Shown here piece by piece: positions 7,011-14,511 of a stretch of 64,000 nt of DNA (the first letter of the stretch is position 1; every line of letters begins with the position of its first letter). Under the pieces are notes generated by a model. That model saw only the letters and a list, made by a program, of their open reading frames with translations, ran no database searches and was not told the origin of the DNA. This DNA comes from CAZMXS01 sp964570325. GTDB taxonomy: Bacteria > Verrucomicrobiota > Kiritimatiellia > CAIQIC01 > CAZMXS01. Location of the stretch: contig CAZMXS010000016.1 of NCBI GenBank assembly GCA_964570325.1, forward strand, positions 1 to 64,000, read 5' to 3'. The translations under genes were made by a program, and so were the position numbers.

Positions 7011-9560
7011 ATGAACAGCGATGTGATCATCCTGACGGTGGAGGCGTTTGCGGTTTACCTGCTGGTGCTGTGGGCGCATTCGCTGCGCCTGCGCGTGGGG
7101 TTGGGGCCGTTTTTTGCGCTGCTGGGCGGGATCACGGCGGTCATGTCGTGGATCACCGACGCCGGGGTCAAGGTCAGCGCGGGCGGGATCACGTTCATGG
7201 TTGGCTCGACGGTGTTTTACACGGCGCTGCTGCTGGGTGTGTTTGTCGTTTACGTTTTCGATGGGCCGCGCGCGACGCGCATTACGATTCTCACCATTGC
7301 CGGTGTTTCGATGATGGCGCCCCTGATCGCGGTGATCATCCATCTGCAAACCCGGCTTTCCGGCGCGGCGCCGCTCGGCTACATCCCGCTGCCGAGCCTG
7401 CGGATCAATACGGCTTCCGTGCTGGCGACGGTGGCCGACCTGGTATTCCTGGCGATCGTCTGGGAGCTGCTCGGCCGCTCTAAATTTCATCGCTGGACGT
7501 GGTTGCGGGCTTTTCTCACGCTGCTGGGGGTGATGTGGCTGGACGTCGTGCTGTTCGCGACCGGCGCGTTTGCCGGCACACCGATCTACTTGAGCGTCAT
7601 GTCCGGCACCCTGTTCAGTCGCCTGATCATTTCAGCCTGCGCCAGTCCGCTGCTGTTCGCCTATCTGAACTGGCAGAACAGCAAGACGGGCGCGATGTTG
7701 GAAAACCGCCCGATCCTGGCGATCCTGCGCGAGGTCGCCCAGGCGCGCGTCGAGCTGGGTCTGGCCCACGAAGAGATCGAGCGGCGCAAGCGCGCGGAGG
7801 AGGCCTTGCGGCAATCCAAGGCGGAACTGGAGCAGGCCAACGCCGCGCTGGAGCGCGCGATGGCGCAGACCGCGGCGGCCAACGCGGCCAAGTCCGAGTT
7901 TCTCGCCAACATGAGCCATGAGATCCGCACGCCGATGAACGCGGTGCTGGGTATGACCGGTCTGCTGCTGAACACGCCGCTGAACCCGGCGCAACGGCAC
8001 TATGTCGAGGTGGTGCGCGCCAGCGGCGAGGCGCTGCTGGGCCTGATCAATGACATCCTGGATTTGTCGAAGATCGAGGCCGGCAAATTGGAGCTGGAAC
8101 AAATGGATTTCGACCTGCCGCGGCTGTTGGCCGATTGCGTGGCCCCTTTGGAGGCGCGGGCCCATGAAAAAGGGCTGCGGCTGGATTACGCGGCCGATGC
8201 CGCGGTTCCCCCGCGCCTGCGCGGCGATCCCAGGCGGCTGCGCCAGATTCTGACGAATCTATTAGGCAATGCCATCAAATTCACGCCGCCGGGGGAGGTG
8301 GCGCTGCGGGTCACGCGCGAGGCTGAAAGCGCGGCCGGCGTTCGATTGCGCTTTGCCGTGCGCGACACGGGCATCGGCATCCCGTCGGACAAACTGGACC
8401 GGCTATTCCAAAAGTTTTCGCAGGTGGATGCCTCCGTCACACGCCAGTACGGCGGCTCGGGCCTGGGTCTGGTCATTTGCCGGCAACTGGCGGAAATGAT
8501 GGGCGGCACCGTTGGGGTGACAAGCACGGTGGGGCGCGGTTCGGAGTTCTGGTTTACCGCGAACCTGGCGCGGCCGGCGGCGCCGGCTGTTGAACCGGCG
8601 TTGGGGGGCGAGGCGGAATCGGCGGACATCCGGCGCGGGCGCGTCCTGCTGGTCGAGGATAACGAGTTTAACCGCCAGGTGGCCGTGAACCTGTTGCGGG
8701 GCATGGGATTGCAAGTGGATACGGCGGTGGATGGCCCGGCGGCGCTTCGGCTGCTGGAAACCAGCGCGTTCGATGCGATCTTCATGGATGTCCAGATGCC
8801 CGGCATGGACGGCTTCGAGACCACCCGGCGCATTCGGCAGCGGGAACAGGCGGGGCAAGGGGCGGCGAGCGGGGATGTGAGCGCAGTGGGCGGCGATCAG
8901 TTATCCGCGAGCAGTAATCCGTCATCCGCGGGCAAGGATCAACCGGCCGCGTCGGCTGCCGGGGTGGATCATTCCGCTTTTACCAGTTCGCCGGCGCCAT
9001 TCCGACATGTGCCGATCATTGCCATGACCGCCCACGCCATGCAGGGGGAGCGGGAGCGATGCCTGGAGGCCGGCATGGACGACTATGTGAGCAAGCCGAT
9101 TCATGTCGCCGAACTTGCCGCCAAACTTTCGCGCTGGTTGCCGCTGGCGGCGGCTGAACCGGCTGCTGCAGCGGTTGCCGCCCCCGTTCCGGCGGCCGGG
9201 CCGGAGGTGGCGGGGTGGTTGGAACGGGCGCTGGCGCGCTTGGTTGGCGAGTTGCATTTCCAGCCGGCAGCGGCACACAAGATGCTGGCGGACTTCAGCG
9301 CGCAGGCCGACGCCAAACTCGCGGCCATCGCGCGCGAAATCGAAAAACGAGACGCCGCGGCGGCGGGCGCCCAGGCCCATGCCTTGCGCGGCGCCGCGGC
9401 CAATTTTGGGTTGGATGCGCTGGCGCGTATGTTGCAGGAAGTCGAGCAGGCCGCGCGCGCGAGCGACTGGGACACGGCGCCGACGCGGCTCGAAACCCTT
9501 CGCGCGCAGGCGCGCGCGCTGGCCCGGCACTTGGAGACCGGCAATGGGACGGGAAATTGA
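7011..9560 (+). CDS. Membrane hybrid histidine kinase with receiver and HPt domains
   Basis: 849 aa. Residues 1-220 contain several membrane helices, faintly like the VUT/queuosine-precursor transporter family (low confidence). A coiled coil at about 240-295 leads to HisKA (HEIRTPMN, phospho-acceptor H303), a HATPase (NAIKF; DTGIGIP; GGSGLGL), a receiver from about 544 (VLLVEDNEFN; MDVQMPGMDG with Asp near 594; MTAHAMQ; SKPIH) and a C-terminal HPt domain with AHALRG and His near 790. It is a complete phosphorelay in one chain, lacking only the output regulator. A low-complexity insertion of about 45-50 residues interrupts the receiver between the Asp region and strand 4. A GC hairpin (6976-7005) lies just before the ATG, and no Shine-Dalgarno sequence is evident. 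Confidence 0.9.
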   Translation: MNSDVIILTVEAFAVYLLVLWAHSLRLRVGLGPFFALLGGITAVMSWITDAGVKVSAGGITFMVGSTVFYTALLLGVFVVYVFDGPRATRITILTIAGVSMMAPLIAVIIHLQTRLSGAAPLGYIPLPSLRINTASVLATVADLVFLAIVWELLGRSKFHRWTWLRAFLTLLGVMWLDVVLFATGAFAGTPIYLSVMSGTLFSRLIISACASPLLFAYLNWQNSKTGAMLENRPILAILREVAQARVELGLAHEEIERRKRAEEALRQSKAELEQANAALERAMAQTAAANAAKSEFLANMSHEIRTPMNAVLGMTGLLLNTPLNPAQRHYVEVVRASGEALLGLINDILDLSKIEAGKLELEQMDFDLPRLLADCVAPLEARAHEKGLRLDYAADAAVPPRLRGDPRRLRQILTNLLGNAIKFTPPGEVALRVTREAESAAGVRLRFAVRDTGIGIPSDKLDRLFQKFSQVDASVTRQYGGSGLGLVICRQLAEMMGGTVGVTSTVGRGSEFWFTANLARPAAPAVEPALGGEAESADIRRGRVLLVEDNEFNRQVAVNLLRGMGLQVDTAVDGPAALRLLETSAFDAIFMDVQMPGMDGFETTRRIRQREQAGQGAASGDVSAVGGDQLSASSNPSSAGKDQPAASAAGVDHSAFTSSPAPFRHVPIIAMTAHAMQGERERCLEAGMDDYVSKPIHVAELAAKLSRWLPLAAAEPAAAAVAAPVPAAGPEVAGWLERALARLVGELHFQPAAAHKMLADFSAQADAKLAAIAREIEKRDAAAAGAQAHALRGAAANFGLDALARMLQEVEQAARASDWDTAPTRLETLRAQARALARHLETGNGTGN
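8895..8942 (+). repeat. Degenerate short-unit repeat inside the receiver domain
   Basis: The insertion in the receiver contains loosely repeated units of the type ATCAGTTATCC, CAGTAATCC and GTCATCC. They resemble degenerate intergenic repeats elsewhere in the window (34022-34045, 42925-42970, 43503-43552). It is translated in frame as an S/A/G-rich linker. Confidence 0.5.
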
Positions 9561-10017
9561 ACGCAAGTTTCTGGTGGCGGATGACGGCTGGCGTCGGGAC
9601 GCCGGGCCGGGAGTGCGCTGCCGTCAGGGATATCTGCTGACCGGGCCGGCCTGCACGGTGCGCGTGCGGGTGATGGGCGAGCAAGGCTTTTTGACCATCA
9701 AGGGCCGGATGGAAGGCATTACCCGCGCTGAATTCGAATATCCCGTGCCGCGCGTCGAGGCGGATGAGATGCTGGACCGTTTTTGTGCCGCGCGGCTGGT
9801 GGACAAGATCCGTTACCCGGTGTTGCACGCGGGGATGAAGTGGGCAGTAGACGAATTTCTTGGCGTCAACCGGGGGCTGGTCGTCGCGGAGATCGAACTC
9901 GCGGACGCTGGTCAGGATTTTGCGCGGCCCCCGTGGGTTGGCGCGGAAGTTACGAGTGATCCGCGCTATTTGAACGCCAACCTGGCGCAACATCCGTTTA
10001 CAGAATGGCCCGGGTGA
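9544..10017 (+). CDS. CYTH-domain protein (triphosphate tunnel metalloenzyme)
   Basis: 157 aa. It starts with the family signature EIERKFLV at residues 4-11. Further tunnel residues are the basic pair in CTVRVRVMG, LTIKGR, FEYPVP and a late VAEIEL strand. CYTH proteins hydrolyse inorganic triphosphate, thiamine triphosphate or similar substrates using Mg; which one applies here cannot be told. The ATG lies inside the last 17 nt of the hybrid kinase gene in another frame, so the two are probably translated together. The length is close to that of single-domain bacterial members. Confidence 0.85.
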   Translation: MGREIERKFLVADDGWRRDAGPGVRCRQGYLLTGPACTVRVRVMGEQGFLTIKGRMEGITRAEFEYPVPRVEADEMLDRFCAARLVDKIRYPVLHAGMKWAVDEFLGVNRGLVVAEIELADAGQDFARPPWVGAEVTSDPRYLNANLAQHPFTEWPG

Positions 10018-10036
10018 GGCACGATCGCCGGTTGTG

Positions 10037-10309
10037 GCGAGCGTAAGCGAGCGGAATACTCCCGCCGGTTGGCCAGCTCCTCTGCCGCCACTCGCTCCCG
10101 CTCGTGGGTACGCCGCGCCCGGATGCGTAGCCGCGAGCGTAAGCGAGCGGAATACTCCCGCTGGTTGGCCAGCTCCTCTGCAGCCACTTGCTCCCGCTCG
10201 TGGGTACGCCGCGCCCGGATGCGTACCTGCGAGCGTAAGCGAGCGGAACGATCCCGCCGGTTGGCCTGGCCCCTCTGCGGCCACTCGCTCCCGCTCGTGG
10301 GTACGTGGC
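10037..10309. repeat. Three-copy 96-bp tandem repeat between convergent genes
   Basis: Units start at 10037, 10133 and 10229, each opening with GCGAGCGTAAGCGAGCGG; the third is cut short near 10309. Copies 1 and 2 differ at only a few positions, copy 3 at more. Within each unit the opening sequence is nearly complementary to CACTCGCTCCCGCTCG some 50 nt later, so each unit can fold into a long hairpin. It fills the gap between the convergent CYTH and GGGtGRT genes. Because 96 is divisible by 3, open frames run through it, but none looks like a gene. Confidence 0.9.
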
Positions 10310-10310
10310 G

Positions 10311-11321
10311 CTATTTCCGGGAAGCCTCCTCGATGGCGACCGCGACGGCCACCGTGGCGCCGACCATCGGATTGTTGCCCATGCCGATGAGGCCCATCAT
10401 CTCGACATGCGCGGGCACCGAGGATGAACCGGCGAATTGGGCATCGGAATGCATGCGGCCCATGGTGTCGGTCATGCCGTAGGAGGCGGGGCCCGCCGCC
10501 ATGTTGTCCGGATGCAGGGTCCGGCCCGTCCCGCCGCCGGAGGCGACGGAGAAGTATTTCTTACCCCGCTCGACGCATTCCTTCTTATAGGTGCCGGCGA
10601 CAGGATGCTGAAAGCGGGTTGGATTGGTGGAGTTGCCGGTGATGGACACGTCCACCTCTTCCTGCCACATGATGGCGACGCCTTCGCGGACATCGTCGGC
10701 GCCATAGCAGCGGACCTTGGCATTCGGGCCGGTGGAGAAGGGAATTTCCCGCACGATGGCGAGCCGGCCAGTGGCGTAGTCGAATTGCGTCTGCACATAG
10801 GTGAAGCCGTTGATGCGGCTGATGATGTAGGCAGCGTCCTTGCCCAGGCCGTTGAGGCAGACTTTCAGGGGCTGCCGGCGGACCTTGTTGGCGCTCTTGG
10901 CGATGCCGATGGCGCCCTCCGCGGCGGCAAAACTCTCATGGCCGGCGAGGAAGCAGAAGCACCGCGTTTCCTCGCGCAGCAGCATCGCGGCCAGGTTGCC
11001 GTGGCCCAGCCCGACCTTGCGGTCGTCGGCGACGGAGCCGGGGATGCAGAAGGCTTGCAGCCCTTCGCCGATGGCTTCGGCGGCGTCCGCCGCCCGGGTG
11101 CAGCCTTTCCGGATGGCAATGGCGGCGCCAACGGTATAGGCCCAGACAGCGTTCTCAAAGCAAATGCTCTGGATTGTCCGGGTGATAGCGGCCGGGTCAA
11201 TTCCTTTATCGGCGCAGACCTGACGGGCGTCCTGGAGGGTGGCCATGCCGTATTTCTTCAGGACGGTTTCGATTTGGGGGATACGGCGTTCGTAAGATTC
11301 AAATAATGCTTTATCAGCCAT
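10311..11321 (-). CDS. GGGtGRT family protein
   Basis: 336 aa, start chosen at ATG 11321 (MADKALFESYE) with a GAGG about 10 nt upstream. The family-naming motif is present as SGGGTGRT. Other conserved stretches include CFENAVWAYTVGAA, CFCFLAGHESFA and ATVAVAVAIEEA. GGGtGRT proteins are a conserved family of unknown function typically found next to an Fe-S scaffold gene in anaerobes; here the partner lies 16 nt upstream. A role in anaerobic metal or sulfur metabolism is only inferred from that pairing. Confidence 0.88.
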   Translation of the reverse strand: MADKALFESYERRIPQIETVLKKYGMATLQDARQVCADKGIDPAAITRTIQSICFENAVWAYTVGAAIAIRKGCTRAADAAEAIGEGLQAFCIPGSVADDRKVGLGHGNLAAMLLREETRCFCFLAGHESFAAAEGAIGIAKSANKVRRQPLKVCLNGLGKDAAYIISRINGFTYVQTQFDYATGRLAIVREIPFSTGPNAKVRCYGADDVREGVAIMWQEEVDVSITGNSTNPTRFQHPVAGTYKKECVERGKKYFSVASGGGTGRTLHPDNMAAGPASYGMTDTMGRMHSDAQFAGSSSVPAHVEMMGLIGMGNNPMVGATVAVAVAIEEASRK

Positions 11322-11337
11322 GGTGGAATACCTCGTT

Positions 11338-12030
11338 TTATTCGTGGCGGGGATTGATGGTTTTGACGGCATCGGCGATGCGGCCATAGCGGCCGGTGGC
11401 TTTCTTCAAGGCCTCGGCCGGCTCCATGCCCTGGCTGATGTGCTCCATCATGACGCCGAGGCGGACAAATTCGTAGCCGATGATTTCATCATTGGCGTCG
11501 AGGCCGATCTTGGTGACAAAGCCTTCGGCAATTTCGAGATAGCGCGGTCCTTTGGCGAGAGTGCCGTACATGGTGCCAATCTGGGAGCGCAAGCCCTTGC
11601 CCAGATCCTCCAGTCCGGCGCCGATGGGCAGGCCGCCTTCGGAGAAGGCGCTCTGACTGCGGCCATAGGCGATCTGCAGAAACAGCTCGCGCATGGCGGT
11701 GTTGATCGCGTCGCACACCAGGTCGGTATTGAGCGCTTCGAGGACCGTTTTGCCGGGCAGAATCTCGGAGGCCATCGCGGCCGAGTGGGTCATGCCGGAG
11801 CAGCCGAGGGTTTCAACCAAGGCTTCCTGGATAATGCCGTCCTTGATGTTGAGGGTGAGTTTGCAAGCCCCCTGCTGGGGCGCGCACCAGCCGACGCCGT
11901 GGGTGAGGCCGGAGATATCCTTGATCTCCTTGACCTGCACCCATTTCCCTTCCTCGGGGATGGGCGCGGGCCCGTGATCGCGCAATTTCTTTACACAGCA
12001 CATGTGCTGCACTTCATGGGAATAGATCAT
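11338..12030 (-). CDS. NifU/IscU-like iron-sulfur cluster scaffold protein
   Basis: 230 aa. The N-terminal two-thirds match the NifU/IscU-like fold of the scaffold proteins paired with GGGtGRT: HEVQHMCCVKK, GWCAPQQGAC, ETLGCSGMTH and LVCDAINTA supply cysteines for transient cluster assembly. The start ATG is at 12030, preceded by CGAGGA. It is first in a two-gene operon with the GGGtGRT gene. No cysteine desulfurase is present in the window, so its sulfur source must be encoded elsewhere. Confidence 0.85.
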   Translation of the reverse strand: MIYSHEVQHMCCVKKLRDHGPAPIPEEGKWVQVKEIKDISGLTHGVGWCAPQQGACKLTLNIKDGIIQEALVETLGCSGMTHSAAMASEILPGKTVLEALNTDLVCDAINTAMRELFLQIAYGRSQSAFSEGGLPIGAGLEDLGKGLRSQIGTMYGTLAKGPRYLEIAEGFVTKIGLDANDEIIGYEFVRLGVMMEHISQGMEPAEALKKATGRYGRIADAVKTINPRHE

Positions 12031-12078
12031 GTGATGTCCTCGTTATGTGGTTGACTGGAATTACATACTTCGGGCGCG

Positions 12079-12107
12079 ATCCTATGCCAGAATCCGGGAC
12101 GATTCAA
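12079..12107 (-). promoter_or_regulatory. Probable promoter of the Fe-S scaffold/GGGtGRT operon
   Basis: Reading the minus strand, TTGAAT (12107-12102), a 17-nt spacer and TAGGAT (12084-12079) give a sigma70-like promoter with 4/6 matches in each box. Transcription would start near 12072, leaving a leader of about 42 nt. Confidence 0.5.
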
Positions 12108-12132
12108 TCGGCGAAATCGAATGTTTCATTTT

Positions 12133-12924
12133 TTATGGCGCGGCGAACCGGGCCGGTTGATCTGCGCGCAGGTTATACCTTGAGGGCACGATTTTTTGCG
12201 CCAGGCAAATCTCGATCAGGCCCAGGCTGCGCGGGATGCCAGATTGGATTTGCAGCCCGGCGCGCGCGAAATCCTGCCGCAACTGTGACCGGGTGGGGAA
12301 GCGCCGCAGGCTTTCGGCGAGGTAGAGATACGGGCGCGGATCGCGGTGGAAAATCAAGCCCCAGAATCCGCCCCAGAGCTGGAGCAGGAGGCGGTCGAGC
12401 GCGGCGCGCGGGCGAAAATCAGATCTTGAGAACTCGAGGAACACGGCGCGGCCGTCCGGCCGCAGCACGCGGTGGACTTCCCGCAGGAACGCCGGCAGGT
12501 TCGGCGCGTTGCGCAAGGCATATCCGCCGGTCAGGATATCCACGCTTTCATCGGCCGCGGCCAGCCGACCCATGTCGCCTTGCACAAACTCGATTTGCCG
12601 GCCGGCATGTTTGTTTCGGGCGATGGCGAGCATGGATTCCGTCAGGTCCACGCCTGTGATTCGGGCGTTGGGATAACGCGCGCGGAGCAGGGCGGCCAGG
12701 TCGCCGGTCCCGCAGGCGACATCCAGGCAAGCGGTTACATTTTCCTTCGGCAACAAGGCGACCATTTCCTGTTTCCAGACGGCATCGCGTCCAAACGAAA
12801 GCAGGCGGTTGATCCGGTCGTAGTGTCCCGCGATCCGGGTGAAAATCTCCTCATTGAGCCGGCGTTTGCGGTCGGGCGCATCCCAGACGCCGGCGGATCG
12901 TGGATGACTGGGTGGGCTTTGCAT
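12133..12924 (-). CDS. menG: Demethylmenaquinone/ubiquinone methyltransferase
   Basis: 263 aa, class I SAM-dependent methyltransferase of the UbiE/MenG family. Signature regions are RIAGHYDRINRLLSFGRD at 30-47, SAM motif I LDVACGTGD at 67-75, GVDLTESML, GGYALRN and VLRPDGR. MenG performs the last methylation in menaquinone synthesis; UbiE also acts in ubiquinone synthesis, and which quinone is made here is not visible. No other quinone gene is nearby. There is no Shine-Dalgarno sequence; the promoter-like boxes at 12932-12960 end 7 nt before the ATG, so the mRNA may be leaderless. The C-terminus is slightly longer than usual. Confidence 0.88.
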   Translation of the reverse strand: MQSPPSHPRSAGVWDAPDRKRRLNEEIFTRIAGHYDRINRLLSFGRDAVWKQEMVALLPKENVTACLDVACGTGDLAALLRARYPNARITGVDLTESMLAIARNKHAGRQIEFVQGDMGRLAAADESVDILTGGYALRNAPNLPAFLREVHRVLRPDGRAVFLEFSRSDFRPRAALDRLLLQLWGGFWGLIFHRDPRPYLYLAESLRRFPTRSQLRQDFARAGLQIQSGIPRSLGLIEICLAQKIVPSRYNLRADQPARFAAP

Positions 12925-12931
12925 TCAGGTC

Positions 12932-12960
12932 ATTGAAGAGTCCCGGTGGTCATTGGGCAA
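12932..12960 (-). promoter_or_regulatory. Candidate leaderless promoter of menG
   Basis: On the minus strand, TTGCCC (12960-12955), 17 nt and TTCAAT (12937-12932), then 7 nt to the ATG at 12924. Each box matches consensus at four of six positions. The predicted start falls at or next to the initiation codon. Confidence 0.45.
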
Positions 12961-13080
12961 CTGAAATATGCGGAAAATAGCCGGCCGGCGGCCTCGAAAT
13001 GATGCCCGGACAATACATTTCGCTCACGCGATACAAGGTTGAATCCTTGTGCTTGGCGGGCCGACCCGATGCCGCGTTCC

Positions 13081-14247
13081 TTACCCGGTTTGCCGTTCAA
13101 GCGCCTCATGCAGGAAAAACATGGCGCAAGTGGCGGCGATCAGGATGCCGGGCAGGACTTCCAACCCGAACCGGTTGGCGAGCACGCCGATGGCCGGCGG
13201 GAAGACCGCGAGGCCGAGGCAGGCGCCAGCCACCTGCAGGCCGACGGTATTCGCCACATGGTTGGCCGCGAAGCGCCGAGGTGTCAGCGCGATCAGCATC
13301 GGGAAGATTGGCGCGAGCGCAAAACCGGTCGCTGCCAGCCCGACCGCCGCCAGTCCGTGGCCCGCGCGGCTGGCGAGCAGGATCAAGCCGGCGGCCGTTC
13401 CGGCCATGGCGCACCGGAGCAGGCGGAGCGGGGGGAGGCGATTGGCCAGCGTGCCGATCAGAAACCGCCCGGCAGTCAGCGCGCCCCAGTAGAGGCTGAC
13501 CCAGAGACCGGCCGAGACGGCGGGGACACCGCGCGCCTCCACCAGCAGGCTGTAGGTCCATTGGCCGGCCGATGCCTCGATGCCGGAGTAGATCATAAAG
13601 ATGCCGATGGTCAGCCAAACGGTCGGACGCGCAAGCGTGTCGCGCCGCCGCGATGGGGGCGCGGGGGCGGCCTCCGGCGCGGCGTCCAGGCTCCAGCGGC
13701 GGATCGTCGCGCCGAAGCCGAGCGTCAGGAGGGCCAGCGCCGCCGCGACCGCCAGATAACCCCAGCGCCACACGCCGCCGGAACTCAACACGGCGGTCAT
13801 GATGGCGGGCCCCGTCGCCGCGCCGATGCCCCAGCCGGCATGGAGCCAGTTCAAGTGGCGGGGAGTGAAGCGCAGGGCGGCGTAAGTGTTGATGCCCGCG
13901 TCAATCGCGCCCGCGCCGAGTCCGCTGAAGAAACTGAGGCCGACGATGAGCGACCAGGCCGGCGCCAGCGCGCAACCGAGGACGCAGAGTGTGGTTAGCA
14001 GGCTGCTGGCGGCCAGCACCCGGCCGACCCCCCAGCGGTGGACCAGGTGTCCGCTGTTGAAGCTGGCCAGAAAATAGCCGGCCGTGCCGGCCAGGAAGTA
14101 CGGGCCGAGCGCCTCCAGCGGAAGCCCGAAGCCGCGTCGCATGGATGGCCACGCCACGCCGATCAGACTGTCGGGCAAGCCGAGGCTGATGAAAGCCACA
14201 TAGGCCAGCAGGAGAATCCATCCGGCCCGCGAAGTGTTCGTTGACAT
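13081..14247 (-). CDS. MFS transporter, sugar/fucose permease-like
   Basis: 388 aa with about twelve membrane helices. The N-terminus (AYVAFISLGLPDSLIGVAWP), the SFNSG-HLVHRWGVGRV loop between helices 2 and 3 and the WLHAGWGIGAATGP stretch resemble FucP/YbjJ-like members of the major facilitator superfamily. The substrate cannot be assigned; sugars are the usual guess. The gene stands alone. No ribosome site is visible, and a promoter with its -10 box 6 nt before the ATG suggests leaderless expression. Confidence 0.8.
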   Translation of the reverse strand: MSTNTSRAGWILLLAYVAFISLGLPDSLIGVAWPSMRRGFGLPLEALGPYFLAGTAGYFLASFNSGHLVHRWGVGRVLAASSLLTTLCVLGCALAPAWSLIVGLSFFSGLGAGAIDAGINTYAALRFTPRHLNWLHAGWGIGAATGPAIMTAVLSSGGVWRWGYLAVAAALALLTLGFGATIRRWSLDAAPEAAPAPPSRRRDTLARPTVWLTIGIFMIYSGIEASAGQWTYSLLVEARGVPAVSAGLWVSLYWGALTAGRFLIGTLANRLPPLRLLRCAMAGTAAGLILLASRAGHGLAAVGLAATGFALAPIFPMLIALTPRRFAANHVANTVGLQVAGACLGLAVFPPAIGVLANRFGLEVLPGILIAATCAMFFLHEALERQTG

Positions 14248-14253
14248 GGATCG

Positions 14254-14282
14254 GGTATAACGGGTTCGGCGGCTCGTGTCAG
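14254..14282 (-). promoter_or_regulatory. Candidate leaderless promoter of the MFS gene
   Basis: On the minus strand, CTGACA (14282-14277) matches the -35 consensus at 5/6; after 17 nt comes TATACC (14259-14254, 4/6), and only 6 nt separate it from the ATG at 14247. The transcript would begin at about the A of the ATG. Confidence 0.55.
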
Positions 14283-14511
14283 CGTGTAAACTGACGGCGG
14301 ACTTGCCCCCGTGCGTGGCCAGGCAGGACGATACGTTCCAGTTGACTCAGCGCGCGATTGCCTGAAGGCCGAATCCCGAGTGGGTTTCCCGGCGCACACG
14401 TTGCCGAGTAGAACCGTGAAACCTATGTTTTCCATAGCCAACCGGCTGATTTGAGGTTAATAATGCGCGCAGATCGGCCCGGATTGCCCGTTCCGCAAGG
14501 AGACTTGGTAT

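Noticed and set aside
10037..10309. Possible CRISPR array
   Set aside because: The 96-bp units are contiguous tandem copies with no unique spacers and no cas genes nearby; the Cas4-like domain at 0.3 kb belongs to a Dna2-type fusion.
10034..10482. Repeat-derived small proteins across the 96-bp repeats
   Set aside because: Open only because 96 is divisible by three; no ribosome site, and the repeats look like non-coding DNA.
13039..13998. Plus-strand open frame opposite the MFS transporter
   Set aside because: Highly charged low-complexity protein; the opposite strand encodes a clear twelve-helix transporter.
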